Assembly (NCBI GenBank): GCA_031769625.1 | Contig: JAUIMM010000484.1 | Location: forward strand, 5,945,501-6,009,500 | Direction of reading: 5' to 3' | Source: Taudactylus pleione | Taxonomy: Eukaryota > Chordata > Amphibia > Anura > Myobatrachidae | DNA length: 64,000 bases | Shown here: piece by piece, positions 1 through 11,346 of the stretch | Position numbering within the stretch: the first letter of the stretch is position 1 | Layout of the letters: each line of letters opens with the position of its first letter | Made by a program: the position numbers and the translations under genes | The notes under the pieces: generated by a model | Told to the model about the DNA's origin: nothing | The model's input: the letters and a program-made list of their open reading frames with translations, nothing else | Databases searched by the model: none

Positions 1-1057
1 ACTTGGGACCCTATTTTTCATTACAGGGGGACACCTGAAGTAGACATACCTCCATAAATGCTTAGTGCTGACCAAAATATGTAATTTTGATCCTGCCCTA
101 CCATCTTTATGCCACAGCTTTTTAATATGATTTGGAAGCCCCTGCTTGGTGTGCTGGATGGAAATGCATCATCAATAAAATAACATCAGGAGTGTGCTGA
201 GATGATTATACGGTAATCTTGTATATGTTCACAAATAAGAAATTAGACTTTAAAGGTGTATTTATAAAATATATATTTTTTCTTGGCCGATTCCTTCTGA
301 TGGATAAATGAAGCAAAACATCTAATTTTATTCTACTCCAAGACACGTCTAAGCTTGAGAGCTTTTACTCTCCAAAGAAACATTTACACACCTCTACATT
401 CTAACTGTGAGCTTTAAGGGAGAGGAGGTGACAGGTTTAGACAAGAGCTCTGTGGAGAGATAGTGAATGGAACCTCTGCATATTAATGTGCAGTAAACAA
501 TATTCCACTTATTAACAGCTCTGTGTGAGTACATGTATAATCTACCAGTGATAGAGATCCATCATCTCACTCAGCAGGGTGTTGTGCTGATTCCCATACT
601 CTCACAGAATAATTCTCTAGGGTCTTAGCCCGTGCAGTATGTTTTTATCTTTACTTTACACTCCCTGTTGACAGAAATAAAATGTATAGATATTGGTCAC
701 AAAAAATGTAGCTGCAATTTCATCACTTTATAAAACTCTAAAGGGACGATTCAATTGTGGCCAATGCCCACAATGTGGTGCTGTAACGGCATGAAAACGG
801 CACTCCAAATCACCCTGATCATGCCCCAAAATAATTTATTCTGGAGCTGCAAACATAACATAATTGCTCAATCTCAGGGCTACCATAAGTGCGTCATAAG
901 CATTAACCCCTTGAAATACAGACCAGCCAATTTATTATTGTCAGAAAAATAAGAGTGTTTGTTTGGTTTACCATTGCATGTGAAACAAGTAGTGATCTTT
1001 GGTTTTAAACAGGCATTTTCCTGTCTAATCATGTATGTTCCTATTGTGTCCTCTCAG
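1..1057 (+). other. Intron sequence upstream of the first WSCD2 exon in the window
   Basis: No exon, RNA gene or clear mobile element is visible here. The stretch is AT-rich and has stops in all frames apart from short chance ORFs. It ends in a pyrimidine-rich acceptor (tgtgtcctctcag) at 1057, so it is read as the 3' part of an intron of the WSCD2-like gene. Earlier exons (signal anchor, first WSC domain, start of the second) must lie outside the window. Confidence 0.6.
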
Positions 1058-1235
1058 GAATATCCCTTGGCGATTATGCGATGGCCGGAATGCTTCTGTG
1101 GTTACCCTACTGTTCAGTTTAACCTTTTTGAACACTTGGAAGACTCTCTTTGTGCCGGGTCCCTGAATGACAGCAGTGGATCAGAAGTCCTAAGGGAAGA
1201 TAGTTACTATTCGGTGTACCAAACTCCTATACAAG
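1058..1235 (+). CDS. WSCD2: WSCD2-like gene, exon encoding part of a WSC domain
   Basis: WSCD proteins are Golgi type II membrane sulfotransferases with two WSC carbohydrate-binding domains ahead of a sulfotransferase domain; family work links them to sulfation of sialic acid. This 178-bp exon starts in phase 0 after a tgtgtcctctcag acceptor and ends in phase 1 at CAAG|gtgata. It encodes the C-terminal half of a WSC domain, with the hallmark segment ECFCGYPT and a later Cys (LCAGS), and ends in a linker reading VYQTPIQ. The last base G joins AT of the next coding exon to give Asp, so the frame runs on into DTRCTTRKF with no break, which supports the pairing across a 17.6-kb intron. The upstream half of the domain is outside the window. 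WSCD2 is preferred over WSCD1 because of the C-terminal exon, but the assignment is from recall of the family. Confidence 0.85.
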
Positions 1236-1737
1236 GTGATATGTCAGTTTTATATTTTTATCGTTTTGAGACTAGAGTTGATGATTACAGCTTAAGCTTA
1301 CATAGGAATAAAGAAGAATGGTACTGTATATTTTATTAAATTGCTCCTGCTTTGTGCAGTGACCCAGGCACTGTGTAGGAACTCAGACCATAAAAATTAT
1401 TTCAAACAATTTCATCTTTGCCATAAGTTCTAGAAATAAACTAAGAGATCTGAAGATTAGTAAATGAAAATTTGGTTTATTTTTACTAGTTTCTTGTGAC
1501 TAAATTTAGTGTCTCTTGTGACTAATGTTCCAAGGGCTTCAATGTGAAATAAATATGCTCCAATATACGAGAGTTTTTATATTTTAGTTAGCAAAACAAA
1601 GCCTTGCCAATACATTTCACTAAATTACAAAGTAAACTGATATATGAGAAATAGGTTGATTCCCTAAAAAAGTAATAATAGTAGTAAATAGTAGTAAATG
1701 ACACCCTGAAGAGTCTAGCAATCTCCCTGATTGTTCA

Positions 1738-2045
1738 GAATCCCGGTGCAGGCATCCCGACAGGGTTAGGATACCGACACTTGTCGGTCAGTATCCTAAC
1801 CCTCCCCCTCTCCCTATCCTAACCCTCCCCGATACCTGAACCTAATCCTCCCCCACACCCTAAACCTAATCCTCCCCCTTAGTGCCTAACCCTAACCCTC
1901 CCCCTAGTGCCTAACCCTAACACTCTCCTTAACCGCAGTACTTACCATCAGGATGCCGGTACCAGAATTCTGACAGATGTCGATTTTCCGCTGCCGGCAT
2001 CTAAGCGTCCAGCATCCCGACTGTTGGGATATTGACCAAATCCCA
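1738..2045. repeat. MITE-like repeat with telomere-like CCTAACCCTCCCC core
   Basis: The ends hold GGCATCCCGAC- and GATGCCGGTACC-type inverted motifs, including aggataccgacac / gtcggtcagtatcct facing each other. The middle is a degenerate tandem array of roughly 12-24 bp built on CCTAACCCTCCCC with spacers such as TAGTG. There is no coding capacity. It is probably a non-autonomous DNA element with an internal satellite; the ends are approximate and the family is not identified. Confidence 0.5.
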
Positions 2046-2759
2046 TGAGAAATGGCCTGTAAAACAAATGTGAAAGAGAAAACTATAGAAAAGTCAGGAG
2101 GTGTGCAAGAGTTTTTGCATTTGGGTTCATTGGAATACCGGTGTTTGTTGGCACCAGGATTATTCTGTTTTGTTAAAAGAGAAAACTATTATGCTAACAG
2201 TTGATAAAAACTACAGTATATTGCTGTCCTCTTTCTCTTGGTGGTTGGTGTAGGACAGCTCTCCCTATAAAAACAAGATGTGTTTTTGTCATACTTTCCT
2301 ACACTTCAGCAATGTTCGAGAGACTCATGAATTTTGGGGAGTTTTGAGCAGTACTCCTTTCTGGATACAGCTCACAATTTCCCAGTGAGGGTGTGTTATG
2401 TTAGGTTGACAGTCATGTCATCATGCATAAGGTATACAGCTGTCGCAAATAAAATTAATCAGTGCAGTCTCGTGGTGCCTCTTAGAAGCATTGCATTGTG
2501 ACTAAGATGCAGGTGAAAAAGATGCTTGGTGCTAGCAGAGTCACACAGTACCTGGCAGCTCACTCGTGCCAGTCATCTAGTGCCGCATGGTGTATTGACG
2601 CTAGGTGTACACATCTGTATATTGCATGATATTGATGCAATATATAGTGGTTCTAAGTTGTTATTCAGTAATAGTGACCTCTCCTACGAAGTCATCCAGG
2701 GCTACAGCAGCATGTCGACAAGGAAGAAGCTGCAGGGTCCACATTAAGGTGAGAGACGT
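2046..2759. other. Intron, nothing recognised
   Basis: This is unique-looking intron sequence with short chance ORFs only. No splice-flanked exon, RNA gene or repeat end is seen. Confidence 0.5.
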
Positions 2760-2824
2760 ACCCCAGTTATGTCTGTCACCCTCCCTGCCTGTATGTGTGA
2801 CCCTTCCTGCCTGTGTGTGTGTAT
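2760..2824. repeat. Left remnant of a GTGTGACCCTGCCTGTAT minisatellite
   Basis: It contains caccctccctgcctgtatgtgtgacccttcctgcctgtg and ends in gtgtgtat. The same unit fills 10489-11110 on the far side of the ERV, so this is the left part of one array that the provirus split. The last four bases, GTAT, are the left copy of the target duplication. Confidence 0.8.
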
Positions 2825-4209
2825 TGTAGAATTCGTCAATAAACCTTTTAATATATTCCTTCCTATAAACCTCTAAGATTCACCTGCCTAGAACCTCTAA
2901 TACAAAACCCTGCCTAAAACCTCTAAACAGAACGCTAATTGCGTACGCAGTTTAACCGCAAATAAAGACAGGAGTGGAATCTGTGTTTCCAACGCACAAG
3001 TATTATTCAGGTAAAAGTACAGTCAGTTACACGCAATCTATACATACACAAGTTAGGCGTAAAAGGAAATAATACAGACCCAAGTACGGTTATACATACG
3101 CTGCGCCTCTGGACCCAGAGATAGACTTCTGACTAGATATCCTCAGTTCACCCAAAATTCAGCATGAACTGCCAAACCAGTGTTTGGACACATGTATTTC
3201 CCCCCCCCCCAGACTGAAACAGGACAAAGGGGGAACTTCCTGCTGATCTCATTGGTTCCCAGAGGAGAAGCATATGTAACGACACATTTAACAGGTTGTT
3301 TCAAATAGACTTTCCCTGCCTCTAACAGCCGGAGTCTTCCTGGTAATGCCTCCTGTAACATTCCATCAACTAAACATTTTGTTGCTTGTAAGTTCTGCGA
3401 TCTGTAACTTGAGTTTGCATGATGCGATCTCTCCACCGATAACACCGGGATTCTGTAAAAAGCGTACGCATCAGAACGAAACCAAACACACCTTGCTTAT
3501 CATGTATAATACCTTAGATATCAAAAACCTCTATTTCTTAGCATTTAAACTAACTTAACCAACTTGAATCATACAATTTGATGCTAATGGAACCTTGTGT
3601 GCGAATATGTAGTGTGTGTGTATTCGGGGTTTGATATAAGGACGCTAGTTATTAATGGGTAAGATTTAAGTGCATAATTTCTCATACACAAAGTGAACAT
3701 CCAGCAGTGTGGATGGCTGAGGGTTGTATTTCTACATGCCCTCTGTCAGCAGGCCCCCACCTGTTGTGTGTTCAAAGGAAAACAAAACCTCTTTTGTTCT
3801 CACAGACTCTTGTGTGAAATTCAAATGTATTACCACCTCAAGCCGTGGAATTTGGGGCCATCCTGTCTAGGATTCAGACAAATCCAATTGTGTAGATATT
3901 ATATTACAATTGCCACAACTATACTTTATCTGCATCCAGGGATTCCCAATTTGTATGTAAAAATACCCATTGTGTCTTCTTATTTACTTTTACTCAGAAA
4001 GCTTGTTTTTCCAGTTGCCCTTGGTAGGTTAACAAAAACATTGCCATCTGTTCTTAGCTCCTGAGTTATAACTTGAATTGACGCTGACCACAAAAATGGT
4101 GTCTTGCGATCTCATTTCCAAAATGGAGTCTTGCGGCCATTCGCAAGATGGCGTCGCCGCGATTAAATTTTAAACTGAACTTGTCTCAGCCAATTATTCA
4201 GCTTTGACA
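2825..4209 (-). repeat. ERV 3' LTR
   Basis: On the + strand it begins tgtagaattc and ends tttgaca, so on the element strand it reads TGTCAAAGC...GAATTCTACA. It is 1385 bp. Relative to the other LTR it carries a 12-bp and a 3-bp extra segment (near 3459 and 3260) and a different C-run near 3199. A strong polypurine tract is not obvious at its inner edge; only AAAGGG near 4217 is purine-rich. Confidence 0.93.
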
Positions 4210-4528
4210 GTCAGCCCTTTGATAGCAAACAACATGCTATCACAATCTGCTATAAAAATTTATTTTGGGCTTACATTCACATATTATTTAGTGTTATCAT
4301 GGGATGGCACAAGGTGGTTCTTAATCCATCAACAATGTGTCTCTAGGTGGGGGCATAAAACTAATATTATACGCTCACCGTGGATCTTGGGAGATCATGT
4401 GACAGATGTGGGGATGCACCAGTCTTATAACAGTAGTTTTGAAGGGGAATTTGAGACTTTACATTGTCTGGGTGTTCTATAAATAACATTTCAATAACAT
4501 CTTCTATGCATGTCTAAATATTATACAT

Positions 4529-5380
4529 TTAAATGATGGTACTTCCTAGCTCAGGGTTGTAGTGCAGCTCTGTATCTACCTCGGTATACATATTATCATT
4601 TCTGACCACCATCATAGTTTCATTCCTTCGTTTCACTCTGTTTTCACATTTTCCACACTTCATCACAATAGGAACACACCGGACGCATATGCCAATTACT
4701 ATGATGACAATCAGTATAGGGATCAAGAATTTGCCTACGCTGGCGACCACTTCCTGGACCCACTCTCCTAGACCCGAGAACCATTTCACTGGGTTCAGCC
4801 ATGACACCCATCCTTCTATCTTTTCCTATGCTTCAGCCACTGATGCGTTATGGTTCTTACGAAATTCCCACTTTAGCTGCAGAATCTCATCCATCTTCTG
4901 GTCTATCACCTCCTTAGGGTCGCTGGTATCATTGGTGACATAAGTGCAACACTTTACTCCAAATTGGGTGGCTAACGTTACGCAATACCCTCCAGTAACA
5001 GCAGTTAAATAATTCAACACTAGCCTGTGTTGCACTAGTTCTTTCTTGTACGCTTGCAATTCTCTCCCTGTGTACCTGAATGTGTCATCGTACAGCTCGG
5101 TGATATTATCTATTAATTTAGCAATTTCCTGGATATATCTAAAATTTAATGTACCCCTAGCAATTCTGGTGGGATCCAGGGCGACTAAAACTTGGAAGCC
5201 AGTTGTCTCACTGATTAACTGAGCGGCTTTATGCATATCACCAGGTATCATATTTTTCTTGCCTCTGTGTTCATATTGTGTGTGAAGATATGGTGACGGT
5301 GTGTTTTTATTTATACCCAGCATTTCAACATGTGTGAGGGTCATAACTTTTGGAAGTATTTTTCCCAAATAACATAACAA
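4529..5380 (-). pseudogene. env: ERV env, transmembrane subunit remnant
   Basis: This is the membrane-fusion subunit of a retroviral envelope. In reading order it shows a heptad-rich region (ITELYDDTFRYTGRELQAYK), a disulfide-loop region with GGYC then CC ten residues later, a membrane-proximal part (KWFSGLGEWVQEV), a hydrophobic anchor (FLIPILIVIIVIGICV) and a cytoplasmic tail of about 45 residues. An in-frame amber codon at 4826-4828 separates the ectodomain from the anchor, and no proper start is present. The Cys spacing is wider than the CX6CC of gammaretroviruses. The frame is otherwise open for about 280 codons. It is read as a decayed Env; no function is inferred. Confidence 0.88.
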
Positions 5381-5462
5381 TTACCATACTAAGACTGGTC
5401 AGAAACTCCCCTGATTGGCATTGCACTCCTCCTGACTCCACTCCATCAGCTCCGCCATCAGC

Positions 5463-5576
5463 TCACATCTCCTTTATCGGTCCCCTATCACAGACACTGA
5501 GTATCCCCAAACAGATCATCATGACAAAAACTCTGGAAAGAAAAAGAACTAGGATGACCACAGCAGACCACTCCAT
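5463..5576 (-). pseudogene. ERV env leader fragment
   Basis: A short ORF of 37 codons begins MEWSAVVILVLFLSRVF, a charged-poor hydrophobic stretch that looks like an Env signal peptide, and stops at TGA 5463-5465. The surface-subunit region that should follow is missing. The transmembrane part begins less than 100 bases further on, so a large internal deletion removed it. Confidence 0.55.
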
Positions 5577-5632
5577 TGCTGGAAGCACTGATCTACACAT
5601 TTCTTTAGCTCAGATATCTCACCGTCACCTTT

Positions 5633-6436
5633 TTAATCCTTCCGGCACAAGCTCGCAATCGACAGGTCCACGTTATCGGCCTTGTCTCTGCCTTGTATCT
5701 CCACCGGTTGGTTAACCTCCCTATAGTGAGTGGAATGGACCCACGTACCTTCCCCGGCCACCCTTTGAGGATGCTGTATCGTCAGATACGGACCTTTCCA
5801 CCGATCAGTCAAACAACCTGAGCTAAAAAAATTTTGGATCATAACAAATTCTTCCAGATTTTGACATCATGACAGTTTGCATTAGACATGTTAGTTAATA
5901 ACACTTTCAATTTCGGTTATTCTCATTCATCTTCGTGAGACCCTGCACAGTAACTTCATTATCATATTTTCACATGAGGCTGCCTGTTTGGACAGTATCT
6001 CAAAGGGGGGCAAATAAAGGAAAAGACAATCTGGGATAATCTCAGTGTTGTTACCCATCATCTTACACATGTTCTTGGAAACGTCACCTATAAAATAAGT
6101 CCCCCTATCATTTTTAATAATTCTAGGGATATAGTATCTGCATACAGGTTCCTGCAATTAAATCTTGTTATCAATAGCTACTGCTCTAAATAATGCCTGT
6201 GCCACTGGGTTGGATAGTATTCCGAGTAGTCGACCTCAGCCTGGCATGGCTGCCGTTTATCCTTAGCAACCTTGTGTCCTATGAGTGGGAGATAAAGCAA
6301 AACAGTTTAATATCATTTAAACATGACCCAAAATACAACAATAAATCGTCCACATTTTTCATTAGAACAGATCCATTGATAGGTTGAAAAGATTGTAAAC
6401 AGTCATATAAGGCCTGGGAGAAGATACTGTGGTTAC
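5633..6436 (-). pseudogene. pol: ERV pol remnants (RT fragment, integrase core and C-terminus)
   Basis: Three pieces survive in order on the minus strand. Near 6270-6425 is a reverse-transcriptase fragment with NVDDLLL in place of the usual YVDDLLL. Near 6060-6157 is part of the integrase core, IIKNDRGTYFIGDVSKNM, holding the second catalytic Asp. At 5633-5842 is the integrase C-terminal domain, DRWKGPYLTIQHPQRV followed by GEGTWVHSTHY, which matches the gammaretroviral SH3-like domain. Frameshifts and stops separate the pieces, and protease, most of RT and RNase H are absent. A deletion follows gag directly. Confidence 0.85.
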
Positions 6437-8252
6437 CTATGAACCCATGGGAAACTCGTGTTCCTGTGTGGTGTTCTTCACTTTGCAGTACTTACTTATG
6501 TGTCCCACTTGGTGACAGTTAAAACATAATTTTGAACGGGGTGGATGAAAAGATTGTTGTGGGATTTGAGCAAGAGGGAAAGGTGGTGGGTATGGGTAAG
6601 GATAGGGAGGGTAAGGATATTGTGGGGTTTATGAGTATGGGACCTGTGGTTGTGTATGATATGTGGGGTAAGGATGTGTTTGCTGTGGTGTGGGATTGGT
6701 GAGGACGTGTAATTGTTCAGGTGCAGGTGTGTGTGTGGGTGCAGGTGTGTCGGTTGGCTGTGATGTTAACGTCATTCTCTCCAGAGCTTGTATACTGACA
6801 GCCATTAATTTTTCACTCTGGGTCTCCCTCTTTTTTGAGATGTTTTTGTCATGTTCTATGGCAGACTCTATGAGGTTATCTATTGTAAGTCCCCGCCAGC
6901 CAGGCTGTGAGGTCTGAACCCGAGTCTTTAAATCGTCTTTCAGACTGTCCATGAGTACCGTGACTATCATTCCCCTGTGGTGAGTGCTATCTTTAATATC
7001 TTCTATCCCAGTGTACTGGGTGATAGCCTGCAGAGCCCGGTCGCAATATTCTTCTGCAGTTTCACTCTCTTTTTGTTTGATTGTGAAGATTTTGTTCCAG
7101 TTAACTACTACTGGAAAATATACACCCAATTGAGTCACAATGCGGGAAATGTTACCATGGTTTACTTGGTCTGTTAAGGGAACGTCGCCATCCAATACAC
7201 AGTCCATGATAAATTTTGTCACGTTGCTATTGTGTGGCAGGCAGGCCCTTAACACCACACGCCAATCTTTATTAGTGGGCTCATGAGAACTACCCAAATT
7301 TCTCAAAAATCTTTGACATTTGGCTAGTTCCTTTTTGGGATTGGGGAAATCATTTATGATGGAATTCAGTTCTGCTCTTGTCCATGGACAATGCATTACT
7401 ACTTCCCTCGTGGGCACTACACCATTTGCATCTGCATTTCCATTTGGAACAGTTATTGTCCGAATGGGATGCATACCGGCAGCGTTGCTACCTTTGACCT
7501 GGTTACCTGGCTGGGGGTTTAATCTGCTGCTGCCACGTATGGTATTAACAATTTCCTCAATGGGTGCCGAGTGTATTAACACTTCCCTTGCTGTTACCGA
7601 TGGAGATGGCGGCACCACCCGTGATTGTGGTGATGCAGCATCTATCATTTGTACAGCATGGGAAATGGCAGACATTACAATAGGCTCATCTTCTACATCA
7701 TAAACATTTTCTTTATGGTTACTTAAGAGGGGGTACAAATTACTTGTTACATTTTTATTGGTATTTTTGGTAACCGTACTTGCACCTCCATCCACATAAG
7801 GTGGGGGAGGTGAGCGTGAACTGCTGGCAGTACTCTCCACGACGCTACTTTGCCGCCCGTGCACGCCAATTTGCAGCTCGCCCGTATTGCAACTCAGCGT
7901 CACGGATGTATTTTCTGGCAATGCGTTCGCAACGCTAGTTTGCGTCGTTTGCACATTTTTAAGCCAAGCATCCCCTTCATGCTGCCATATTTTTAAACAT
8001 TCAAAATACTTAATCTATTTCTCTCGGGATCGCACCATACTGATGTGATCCTGGACATTATCTAATACATTTTTGTCAAAACTACCAATTCTGGGAAACG
8101 GTCTAACACTCTTTCTCGTCATATTAAACCATATATCACAATACCTTATTACATAAGTACCGTACTTAGTATGCATAATACGACGGGCTGATCCAAGCCT
8201 CCATTAGCAGCACATCATTGCTTAACATTTCTACCATTTGCGTGGCTCCCAT
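6437..8252 (-). pseudogene. gag: ERV gag
   Basis: Gag forms the internal capsid shell. An ATG at 8252 opens with Met-Gly-Ala-Thr-Gln, a plausible N-myristoylation signal. The frame shifts around 8160-8190, meets an in-frame TAG at 8015-8017, then stays open from about 8014 to a TAA at 6629-6631. In that long part there is a SPPPPYVDGG late-domain motif near its start and a capsid-like helical region (WTRAELNSIINDFPNPKKEL, then EEYCDRALQAI). A Pro/Thr-rich tail follows. In the same frame, after the TAA, a nucleocapsid zinc knuckle CFNCHQVGHISKYC (6485-6526) is followed by a TAG at 6437-6439. The TAG position resembles the gag stop used for readthrough in gammaretroviruses, but pol is deleted behind it. 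Confidence 0.88.
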
Positions 8253-9098
8253 TTTGAGACAACTCCTATGATTTTCAATAAAAATTTAAACTGGTGAAAG
8301 ACAATCAAGATACTTTCACTTACCTGTGAACGATTTAAGTCGGCGGCGCCCACACACCTGGATAAGATTTCGTAAGGCCACTTCCACACCTAGATATGTT
8401 TTGAAACAGGCAACTTCCAGACCCGGATAAGCTTTAGTAAGGTAACTTCCAAACCTATGAGAGTTTGTATGTCGGCCACTCTCTCGCACCTCTATACAAC
8501 AAAGACAACATGTACACCTGCTACTGTGTTTAGAACGGTAAAGCTGCTTACCGAGCGACTAGGCTAACCCTTGCACCTAGCCCTTAAGGATCATACGGTA
8601 CCCTTAACTTTAGGGAATAAATTACCCCTACCAACAATACACACACTGTTACACACTTTTTCTCTGCGCAGAAAATAAACATTTAACCCAGATATTGGTA
8701 GATAGAAAGAAATCTAAACCTCAATGGCTTTGTTCAAACACGTGGCAGCAGAACCGGAAATGCGTATACGCTTATTGTGCGACCGGCCGCATACACAATT
8801 ATGTGACTACCACACAAGCGTATAATGACTTTTTAACTGCGTACGCAAAAATGCGTCTCAGCCGCATACTCAATACTGCAGCACCCCTCTAAAGGTAAGG
8901 TTCTATCAACAGAGAAAAATAACTTTTTGTTTCCTCTCTTGTCCCTGGATTCTGATCAGCGCTTACTCTACACAATAACCGGCAGTACGCTCTCAGCAAC
9001 ACTGTGGTAATGAAAGACTAATGCGTCTCTCAAAAGGCACCTCCACCCTTTTGCTGAGAGAGAACTGACCGAGTGTTATCGTGTATCAGATAGTGTGA
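8253..9098 (-). other. ERV leader region between primer site and gag
   Basis: About 850 bases separate the primer site from the gag ATG. They show no long ORF. This is a normal place for packaging and splice-donor signals, but none can be assigned by eye. Confidence 0.6.
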
Positions 9099-9116
9099 TA
9101 AACCGATGAGCCCCCA
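9099..9116 (-). promoter_or_regulatory. ERV primer-binding site, tRNA-Pro type
   Basis: On the element strand, one base after the 5' LTR, the sequence is TGGGGGCTCATCGGTTTA. The first nine bases, TGGGGGCTC, equal the proline-tRNA primer site used by murine-type gammaretroviruses, and TC follows after one change. The later bases diverge. Confidence 0.75.
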
Positions 9117-9117
9117 C

Positions 9118-10488
9118 TGTAGAATTCATCAATAAACCTTTTAATATATTCCTTCCTATAAACCTCTAAGATTCACCTTCCTAGAACCTCTAAGACAAAA
9201 CCCTGCCTAAAACCTCTAAACAGAACGCTAATTGCGTACGCAGTTTAACCGCAAATAAAGACAGAAGTGGAATCTGTGTTTCCAATGCACAAGTATTATT
9301 CAGGTAAAAGTACAGTCATTTAGACGCAATCTATACATACACAAGTTAGGCGTAAAAAGGAAATAATACAGACCCAAGTACGGTTATACATACGCTGCGC
9401 CTCTGGACCCAGAGATAGACTTCTGACTAGATATCCTCAGTTCACCCAAAATTCAGCATGAACTGATAAACCAGTGTTCGGACACATGTATTTATTCCCC
9501 CCCCAGACTGAAACAGGACAAAGGGGGAACTTCCTGCTGATCTCATTGGTTCCCAGAGAAGCATATGTAACGACACATTTAACAGGTTGTTTCAAATAGA
9601 CTTTCCCTGCCTCTAACAGCCGGAGTCTTCCTGGTAATGCCTCCTGTAACATTCCATCAACTAAACATTTTGTTGCTTGTAAGTTCTGTGATCCGTAACT
9701 TGAGTTTGCATGATGCGATCTCTCCACCGATAACACCGGGATTCTGTAAAAAGAATGAAACCAAACACACCTTGCTTATCATGTATAATACCTTAGATAT
9801 CAAAAACCTCTATTTCTTAGCATTTAAACTAACTTAACCAACTTGAATCATACAATTTGATGCTAATGGAACCTTGTGTGCAAATATGTAGTGTGTGAGT
9901 ATTCGGGGTTTGATATAAGGACGCTAGTTATTAATGGGTGAGATTTAAGTGCATAATTTCTCATACACGAAGTGAACATCCAGCAGTGTGGATGGCTGAG
10001 GGTTGTAGTTCTACATGCCCTCTGTCAGCAGGCCCCCACCTGTTGTGTGTTCAAAGGAAAACAAAACCTCTTTTGTTCTCACAGACTCTTGTGTGAAATT
10101 CAAATGTATTACCACCTCAAGCCGTGGAATTTGGGGCCATCCTGTCTAGGATTCAGACAAATCCAATTGTGTAGATATTATATTACAATTGCCACAACTA
10201 TACTTTATCTGCATCCAGGGATTCCCAATTTGTATGTAAAAATACCCATTGTCTCTTCTTATTTACTTTTACTCAGAAAGCTTGTTTTTCCAGTTGCCCT
10301 TGGAAGGTTAACAAAAACATTGCCATCTGTTCTTAGCTCCTGAGTTATAACTTGAATTGACGCTGACCCAAAAAATGGTGTCTTGCGATCTCATTTCCAA
10401 AATGGAGTCTTGCGGCCATTCGCAAGATGGCGTCGCCGCGATTAAATTTTAAACTGAACTTGTCTCAGCCAATTATTCAGCTTCGACA
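9118..10488 (-). repeat. ERV 5' LTR
   Basis: This 1371-bp copy is co-linear with 2825-4209. On the + strand it starts tgtagaattc and ends cttcgaca, followed by GTAT, the right target duplication. Both LTRs carry the same chance ORFs (for example 9972-10343 and 3693-4064), which are duplicates rather than genes. Confidence 0.93.
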
Positions 10489-11110
10489 GTATGTATGTAT
10501 GCATGTATGTATATATGTATGTATGAATGAATGTGTGACCCTGCCTGTATGTGTATGTATGTATGTATGAATGTGTGACCCTGCCTGTATGTGTGTGTAT
10601 GTATGTATGAATGTGTGACCCTGCCTACCTGTATGTATGTATGTATGTATGTGTGACCCTGCCTGCCTGTATGTGTATATGTTTGTATGTATGTGTGACC
10701 CTGCCTATATGTATGTATGTGTGACCCTGCCTGCCTGTATGTATGTACAGTATGTATGTACAGTATGTATGAATGAATGTGTGATCCTGCCTGTATGTAT
10801 GTATGAATGTGTGACCCTGCCTGTATGTGTGTGTATGTATGTATGAATGTGTGACCCTGCCTGCCTGTATGTATGTATGTGTGACCCTGCCTGCCTGTAT
10901 GTGTATATGTTTGTATGTATGTGTGACCCTGCCTATATGTATGTATGTGTGACCCTGCCTGCCTGTATGTATGTACAGTATGCATGTACAGTATGTATGT
11001 ACAGTATGTATGTATGTATGTGTGACCATGCCTGTATGTATGTGTGACCATACCTGTATGTGTGACCCTGCCTATATGTATGTGTGACCCTGCCATGTAA
11101 GTATGTGTAT
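10489..11110. repeat. Minisatellite of GTGTGACCCTGCCTGTATGTAT units
   Basis: Variable units of about 20-45 bp repeat gtgtgaccctgcctgtatgtat with extra gtat steps and embedded tacagtatgtatg blocks. A larger segment (about 10640-10740) recurs at about 10860-10970, a higher-order duplication. Long open frames here (His-Thr-Tyr-rich) come from the repeat period and are not genes. Confidence 0.9.
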
Positions 11111-11139
11111 ATATATAGCAGTTATATTATATAGCACAC

Positions 11140-11162
11140 ACTTTTTTTGGGGGGGGGGGAGG
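11140..11162. repeat. T-run followed by G-run
   Basis: A run of seven T is followed by an interrupted-free run of about eleven G before a GGCGCGG motif. This is a simple-sequence tract only. Confidence 0.7.
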
Positions 11163-11346
11163 CGCGGTAACACACTCGTGCTCTGGGCACCCTGACCACA
11201 TGCTACACCTCTGAGTTAACTTATATAGTGTGGAACAGAAAACTGATGCTACTCAGCACTGATGGAGGGCAGATGAGGGCCTGGAAGAGGACGGACTGTA
11301 CCAGCATGTGCCATGCTCCCTTTAGTAGTATAAATTTATATATAAA

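Larger units (their letters stand above)
2825..10488 (-). mobile_element. Endogenous retrovirus, class I (gamma/epsilon-like), full-length but internally deleted
   Basis: This 7.66-kb provirus lies antisense in the WSCD2 intron. It has two LTRs (2825-4209 and 9118-10488), both TG...CA on the element strand, and a GTAT duplication on each side. A tRNA-Pro-type primer site follows the 5' LTR. Gag is long but broken. Pol is reduced to pieces of reverse transcriptase and integrase. Env keeps a leader and the transmembrane subunit but has lost most of the surface subunit. The LTRs differ by about 25 substitutions plus small indels by eye, near 2%, so the insertion is old enough to be fixed but not ancient. 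A PPPPY late motif, a single CCHC zinc knuckle and a gammaretrovirus-like integrase C-terminus set the class. The copy is defective in every gene. Confidence 0.93.

Noticed and set aside
1800..1930. Interstitial telomere
   Set aside because: The unit is CCTAACCCTCCCC with variable spacers, not a run of CCCTAA, and it sits between inverted ends; a satellite-bearing repeat explains it better.
3693..4064. 123-codon ORF, repeated at 9972-10343
   Set aside because: The two are the same stretch of the two ERV LTRs, on the strand opposite the provirus; no protein motif.
10473..11096. 207-codon frame rich in His, Thr and Tyr
   Set aside because: It lies wholly in the GTGTGACCCTGCCTGTAT minisatellite; several overlapping frames are open for the same reason.
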